Source: Planctomycetales bacterium
GTDB taxonomy: Bacteria; Planctomycetota; Planctomycetia; Pirellulales; UBA7805
Direction: 5' to 3'
NCBI GenBank assembly: GCA_011772275.1
Contig: WVZU01000367.1
Coordinates: forward strand, 12,509-21,239
Length of the DNA stretch: 8,731 nucleotides
Shown: positions 6,316 to 8,731 of the stretch, in pieces
Layout of the letters: each line of letters opens with the position of its first letter
Numbering within the stretch: the stretch's first letter is position 1
The notes under the pieces: generated by a model
The model's input: only the letters and a program-made list of their open reading frames with translations
Databases searched by the model: none
Told to the model about the DNA's origin: nothing
Made by a program: the position numbers and the translations under genes

Positions 6316-7473
6316 CTACTGCGAATTCGGGCTGGGAAACGCGGCTGGCAAGGAAGACGACTGGCCGCGCTGGGAGGCACTTAAGGGATGGGGCGAGGCC
6401 ACCTTTCCCCCTTCGACGGGGGCCCGCTGCCAGTCGACGGCCAGCATCAGGCAATTGATCCCCGAACCGATGCCCAGCAAGGCCACCTGGTCGCCACGGT
6501 TCAACCAACCTTGCTCGACCCCCAAGGCCATCGACAGCGGCAAGGCGACGCTGCCTGTGTTGCCCAGGTATTCCACGGTGGGATAGTCCAGCCCGCTGTC
6601 TATTTGGAGGGCGTCGAATAAAAGCCGACGATGGGTAGGACCGACCTGGTGAGAAAATGCCTTATTCACATCCTGTCGAGTCCATCCAAGTTCCTGCAGG
6701 AACCTGGCAAACGTTTCCGCCCCCGTGGCAATTCCCTCGGCCATCAGCTGCTCGGAATCGGTTTGCATCAAAGGTCGCATCGCGTCGCCGCCCGCTTCGT
6801 CTCGCCCACTGTGACACAAGCGGTGAAATTTTGTGTTGGCTGCCGCTACCCCACCCAAGAGACGATTGCCGGTAGAGGAAATTTCGCGATCGGTGAGCAG
6901 GATGGCGCAACTTCCAGAGCCGATCGTCAGCGACGCGACGGCCGATTTGATGTCTTGTCGCGTCAGCGACGTATCCCGATTCAGTTGTTCGATCGTCGTC
7001 TCGACCAACGAACGACTGCTCTCGGTGCCCACCACCAAGCCCGCTGATATCTGCCCCAGTTCAATCAGGCAGGCCACCTGCACCATGCCGTTTAACAGGC
7101 CCAAACAAGCGTTTGAGATGTCGTACACCTGGCAATCCGGCCGCAAATCCAGGCGATGATGAACCCTGCAAGCGGTCGCTGGTTCCAGGTGGTCGCGGCA
7201 GACCGATGCATGGATCAGCGCGCCGATCTGCAGGCGATCGATTCCCGCGACCCCGATCGCCTGCTGGCCACTTTCCACACTCTTGTCACCAGGCGGCATC
7301 CCCGACGGCCAGAATCGCCGTTCGCGGACACCCGTAATCAGCTCCAACCGCCCCTCAGGCAACCGCAGGCGGCGGTAGAGCGGCGCTAAACGCCGCTCCA
7401 GCTCGGCCGTCGTCACCACCTCCTCCGGCAGCGTGTAGCCAATCGACTCTAGACAAACGCGCTGGAACAGCAT
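6316..7473 (-). CDS. oleA: OleA-type acyl-CoA head-to-head condensing thiolase
   Basis: A 385-residue thiolase-fold enzyme of the KAS III branch. It is assigned to OleA because it follows the OleA pattern closely: LERRLAPLYRRLRLPEGRLE near the start, TGVRERRFWP (47-56), VCRDHLEPATACR (91-103) and YDISNACLGLLNGM (117-130). The catalytic C123, H275 in SHQVG and N305 in LGNTGS are present, as is E97, the glutamate OleA adds to the thiolase triad; E97-C123 and H275-N305 spacings match known OleA. OleA condenses two fatty acyl-CoAs into a beta-keto acid, later turned into a long-chain ketone or, with OleBCD, an alkene. The family normally ends near the W348 position; here a Pro/Ser-rich tail of about 37 residues follows. 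The ATG at 7473 has no strong Shine-Dalgarno, but alignment with OleA begins there. No oleB, oleC or oleD lies alongside. Confidence 0.9.
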   Translation of the reverse strand: MLFQRVCLESIGYTLPEEVVTTAELERRLAPLYRRLRLPEGRLELITGVRERRFWPSGMPPGDKSVESGQQAIGVAGIDRLQIGALIHASVCRDHLEPATACRVHHRLDLRPDCQVYDISNACLGLLNGMVQVACLIELGQISAGLVVGTESSRSLVETTIEQLNRDTSLTRQDIKSAVASLTIGSGSCAILLTDREISSTGNRLLGGVAAANTKFHRLCHSGRDEAGGDAMRPLMQTDSEQLMAEGIATGAETFARFLQELGWTRQDVNKAFSHQVGPTHRRLLFDALQIDSGLDYPTVEYLGNTGSVALPLSMALGVEQGWLNRGDQVALLGIGSGINCLMLAVDWQRAPVEGGKVASPHPLSASQRGQSSSLPAAFPSPNSQ

Positions 7474-7702
7474 GTGGGATACGGGTTAGCAGATGGAGGG
7501 TGGGGTCGCGGCGCCGAGCCCTATCTTAGGCCGGTGGCGGCTGGCAGACCAGCCACAACTGCCCGGCCAGGGCCACCCCCTGCCGAAAAACGGGCAAAAC
7601 GCCGCAGCGGGGACCGCAAGGCCGATCACCCCGCCTGGAACGGTAACCCTCAGCGCCTCAGAGGTCGATGAAGCCGCAAAGGTCGTCGTTAGAGCAGGAT
7701 AG

Positions 7703-7723
7703 CGAAAGTCGCCAAGACTTGCG
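7703..7723. repeat. Hairpin with related degraded copy at 7739-7761
   Basis: CGAAAGTC (7703-7710), loop GCCAA, then GACTTGCG (7716-7723) pair over 8 positions with one mismatch. A similar unit starts 36 nt on: GCGAAACTC (7739-7747), loop TTGAC, then GAGTCTGGT, pairing well only in its inner 4 bp. The shared GCGAAA-S-TC stem and 5-nt loop suggest two members of one interspersed intergenic element, perhaps decaying. From memory similar units recur in Pirellulaceae genomes, but I cannot verify this. Confidence 0.4.
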
Positions 7724-8344
7724 GAGGCACCGGGATGGGCGAAACTCTTGACGAGTCTGGTTACGGAGCCATCGAGCTGTACGGGAAGGCCGGGCCCCTT
7801 GGCAGGTTCAGCGGTCGCTGCGGCGGCCTCCGCCGATCCTACGGGTCCCCCCTGCGTGCAGCATCCGGACTGGCGAACCGCCACGACTGGTCGGTGGCAT
7901 CCGGCCTGGGATCCCATGAGCGATCCTTTATCCACAACATGTAGTGTTGCGGCGGGACGCGGTACGCAAAATGGCGAGCTACCGAGAAAAAGGCTTGCCG
8001 GCGATCTTCAGTTTTTTAATCTTAGCACGCGACTTACATTCTCTATTTGGGTCGGCGCGCCAGCGCTGGTGAAGGAGGTTCGAAGCCGTCCGATATGGAT
8101 GTCGCACTGGTGTCACGATTCGTCGTGTGCCCCGGCTGAAGGCTCTTGCTCCCCATCTCGTGTCGCCACGTGCATCGAGGCGACCGTCGCTCGTTCGATA
8201 CCCTCTGCGCTCTGCCAGAGCTCGTTCGGGCTGCTACCGCAAAGTGCTCAGCCTCCAGGTGCCAGGCGAATGGTTGGCCGGCGAAGCGATTTCCGGGAAG
8301 GGACCGCTGGGCGTGGTACACGGGGCTCATGGACGAAACCCCCC

Positions 8345-8350
8345 AAGGAG
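8345..8350 (+). promoter_or_regulatory. Shine-Dalgarno of the amidotransferase-like gene
   Basis: AAGGAG lies 6 nt before the ATG at 8357, a strong and well-spaced ribosome binding site that decides this start. Confidence 0.8.
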
Positions 8351-8356
8351 AACTCG

Positions 8357-8731
8357 ATGGCAACTAAACCGCTGATTGCACTCAATGCTGACTACCGTAC
8401 GGGCAAGAACGGCGCACCGGCTTTTTCGTTCCTGGCCGACGGCTATTATGACGCGCTCTCCACAGCCGGCGCCGTGCCGCTGCTTTTACCGCCGCTGGCC
8501 GATCGGGCAGACATGGAACAGTTGTTGGACCTGGTGGAAGGCGTCGTGTTTGTCGGCGGTGCCGACTTGAATCCGATCAATGACGGTTTCATGACGCATC
8601 CGGCCGTCCGCGCATTGGACGACCGGCGCGAGGAATTTGATCGCGGATTGATGGGCCTGGTTGCCGAACGCAGGCTACCGGTCTTTGGAGTGGGCGTCGG
8701 CATGCAGCTGCTGAACGTCCAGCAGGGTGGC
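8357..8731 (+). CDS. Peptidase C26/class I glutamine amidotransferase-like protein, 5' part, nucleophile Cys missing
   Basis: The first 125 residues are seen; the gene runs off the window end. The N-terminus (PLIALNADYR, 5-14), FLADGYYDALSTAGAVPLLL (25-44) and LDLVEGVVFVGGADLNP (57-73) follow the gamma-glutamyl-GABA hydrolase (PuuD-like) peptidase C26 family. These enzymes cleave gamma-glutamyl bonds with a Cys-His-Glu triad. The nucleophile elbow, normally G-[IV]-C-R-G-x-Q, reads G111-V-G-V-G-M-Q117, so the Cys is G113 and the following Arg is V114, while the flanking PVFG and LLNVQQGG are intact. It is probably catalytically dead as a hydrolase, or does something else such as binding a ligand. 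The His and Glu of the triad lie beyond the window. A strong ribosome binding site and normal family sequence argue against a decaying gene. Confidence 0.85.
   Translation, partial: MATKPLIALNADYRTGKNGAPAFSFLADGYYDALSTAGAVPLLLPPLADRADMEQLLDLVEGVVFVGGADLNPINDGFMTHPAVRALDDRREEFDRGLMGLVAERRLPVFGVGVGMQLLNVQQGG

Larger units (their letters stand above)
7474..8356. other. Intergenic region of about 880 bp, several small hairpins, no gene recognised
   Basis: It separates divergently transcribed oleA (minus) and the amidotransferase-like gene (plus), so it should hold promoters for both, but I see no convincing -35/-10 pair. Open frames at 7486-7935 and 8043-8363 (both minus) have Arg/Ser/Pro-rich translations without motifs and look spurious. 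Structures seen: GGCTGG/CCAGCC with a 4-nt loop (7539-7554), the hairpin at 7703-7723 listed separately, and palindromes TGGGATCCCA (7907-7916) and CCAGCGCTGG (8060-8069). An AT-rich island at about 8010-8047, including T6 at 8012-8017, is the best place for a promoter of the plus-strand gene. Confidence 0.5.

Noticed and set aside
6223..6384. Short plus-strand frame starting MASHQELLKRAQKGG
   Set aside because: The start looks protein-like, but it soon turns Arg/Pro-rich, overlaps the oleA end and has no clear ribosome binding site.
7486..7935. 149-residue minus-strand frame upstream of oleA
   Set aside because: Biased Ala/Gly/Ser/Pro composition, no domain, no good ribosome binding site, and it contains the intergenic hairpin units.
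8003..8022. T6 run as an intrinsic terminator
   Set aside because: No stable GC-rich stem directly precedes it on the plus strand or matches it on the minus strand.
8060..8069. Palindrome CCAGCGCTGG next to GGCGCGCC
   Set aside because: Short GC palindromes are expected by chance at this base composition and no promoter is tied to it.
8074..8092. tRNA T-loop-like GGTTCGAAGCC
   Set aside because: The flanking 5-bp stem does not pair cleanly and no acceptor, D or anticodon arm could be built around it.
8043..8363. 106-residue minus-strand frame opposite the amidotransferase leader
   Set aside because: Arg/Ser-rich and motif-free, and it overlaps the start and Shine-Dalgarno of the well-supported plus-strand gene.

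Overview
The window looks like a GC-rich planctomycete chromosome, most likely from the Pirellulaceae or a close relative. This rests on three things: the secreted repeat-plus-Hint protein typical of that group, an OleA-type thiolase, and a CrtI/FabZ/FabI gene block. The taxon is inferred from gene content alone. No rRNA, tRNA, CRISPR array or insertion sequence was recognised.

Layout. (1) 1-3491, plus strand: a tight lipid- or polyene-type operon. It holds the 3' part of one CrtI-like FAD oxidoreductase, a second complete CrtI-like oxidoreductase 11 nt downstream, a FabZ-type dehydratase, and a FabI-type enoyl reductase that abuts it. (2) 3496-5702, minus strand, convergent with the operon with only 4 nt between stops: a secreted TPR/HEAT-like protein with a C-terminal Hint domain, overlapping by 4 nt a small exported protein of unknown function. 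A plausible sigma70-like promoter with a palindrome lies upstream at 5771-5809. (3) 5810-6315: apparently non-coding, containing a strong A-tract/U-tract hairpin that probably terminates the oleA transcript. (4) 6316-7473, minus strand: oleA, head-to-head acyl condensing thiolase, with all recognised catalytic residues and an extra C-terminal tail of about 37 residues. (5) 7474-8356: about 880 bp with no convincing gene but several small hairpins. (6) 8357 to the end, plus strand: the start of a class I glutamine amidotransferase-like (peptidase C26) protein whose nucleophile cysteine is replaced by glycine.

How they may work together. FabZ and FabI would supply the dehydration and enoyl-reduction steps of acyl chain extension. 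The two CrtI-like enzymes could desaturate, isomerise or saturate a polyene chain. OleA joins two acyl chains head to head. Their closeness suggests, but does not prove, a specialised long-chain or polyene lipid or hydrocarbon route. The oleB, oleC and oleD partners are not in the window. The Hint protein and its small partner look like an unrelated exported pair.

The points most worth a second look are the CrtI-CrtI-FabZ-FabI block near a solo oleA, the FabI-like enzyme lacking one of the two FabI active-site tyrosines, the amidotransferase without its cysteine, and the Hint domain that ends in a short tail instead of a toxin.
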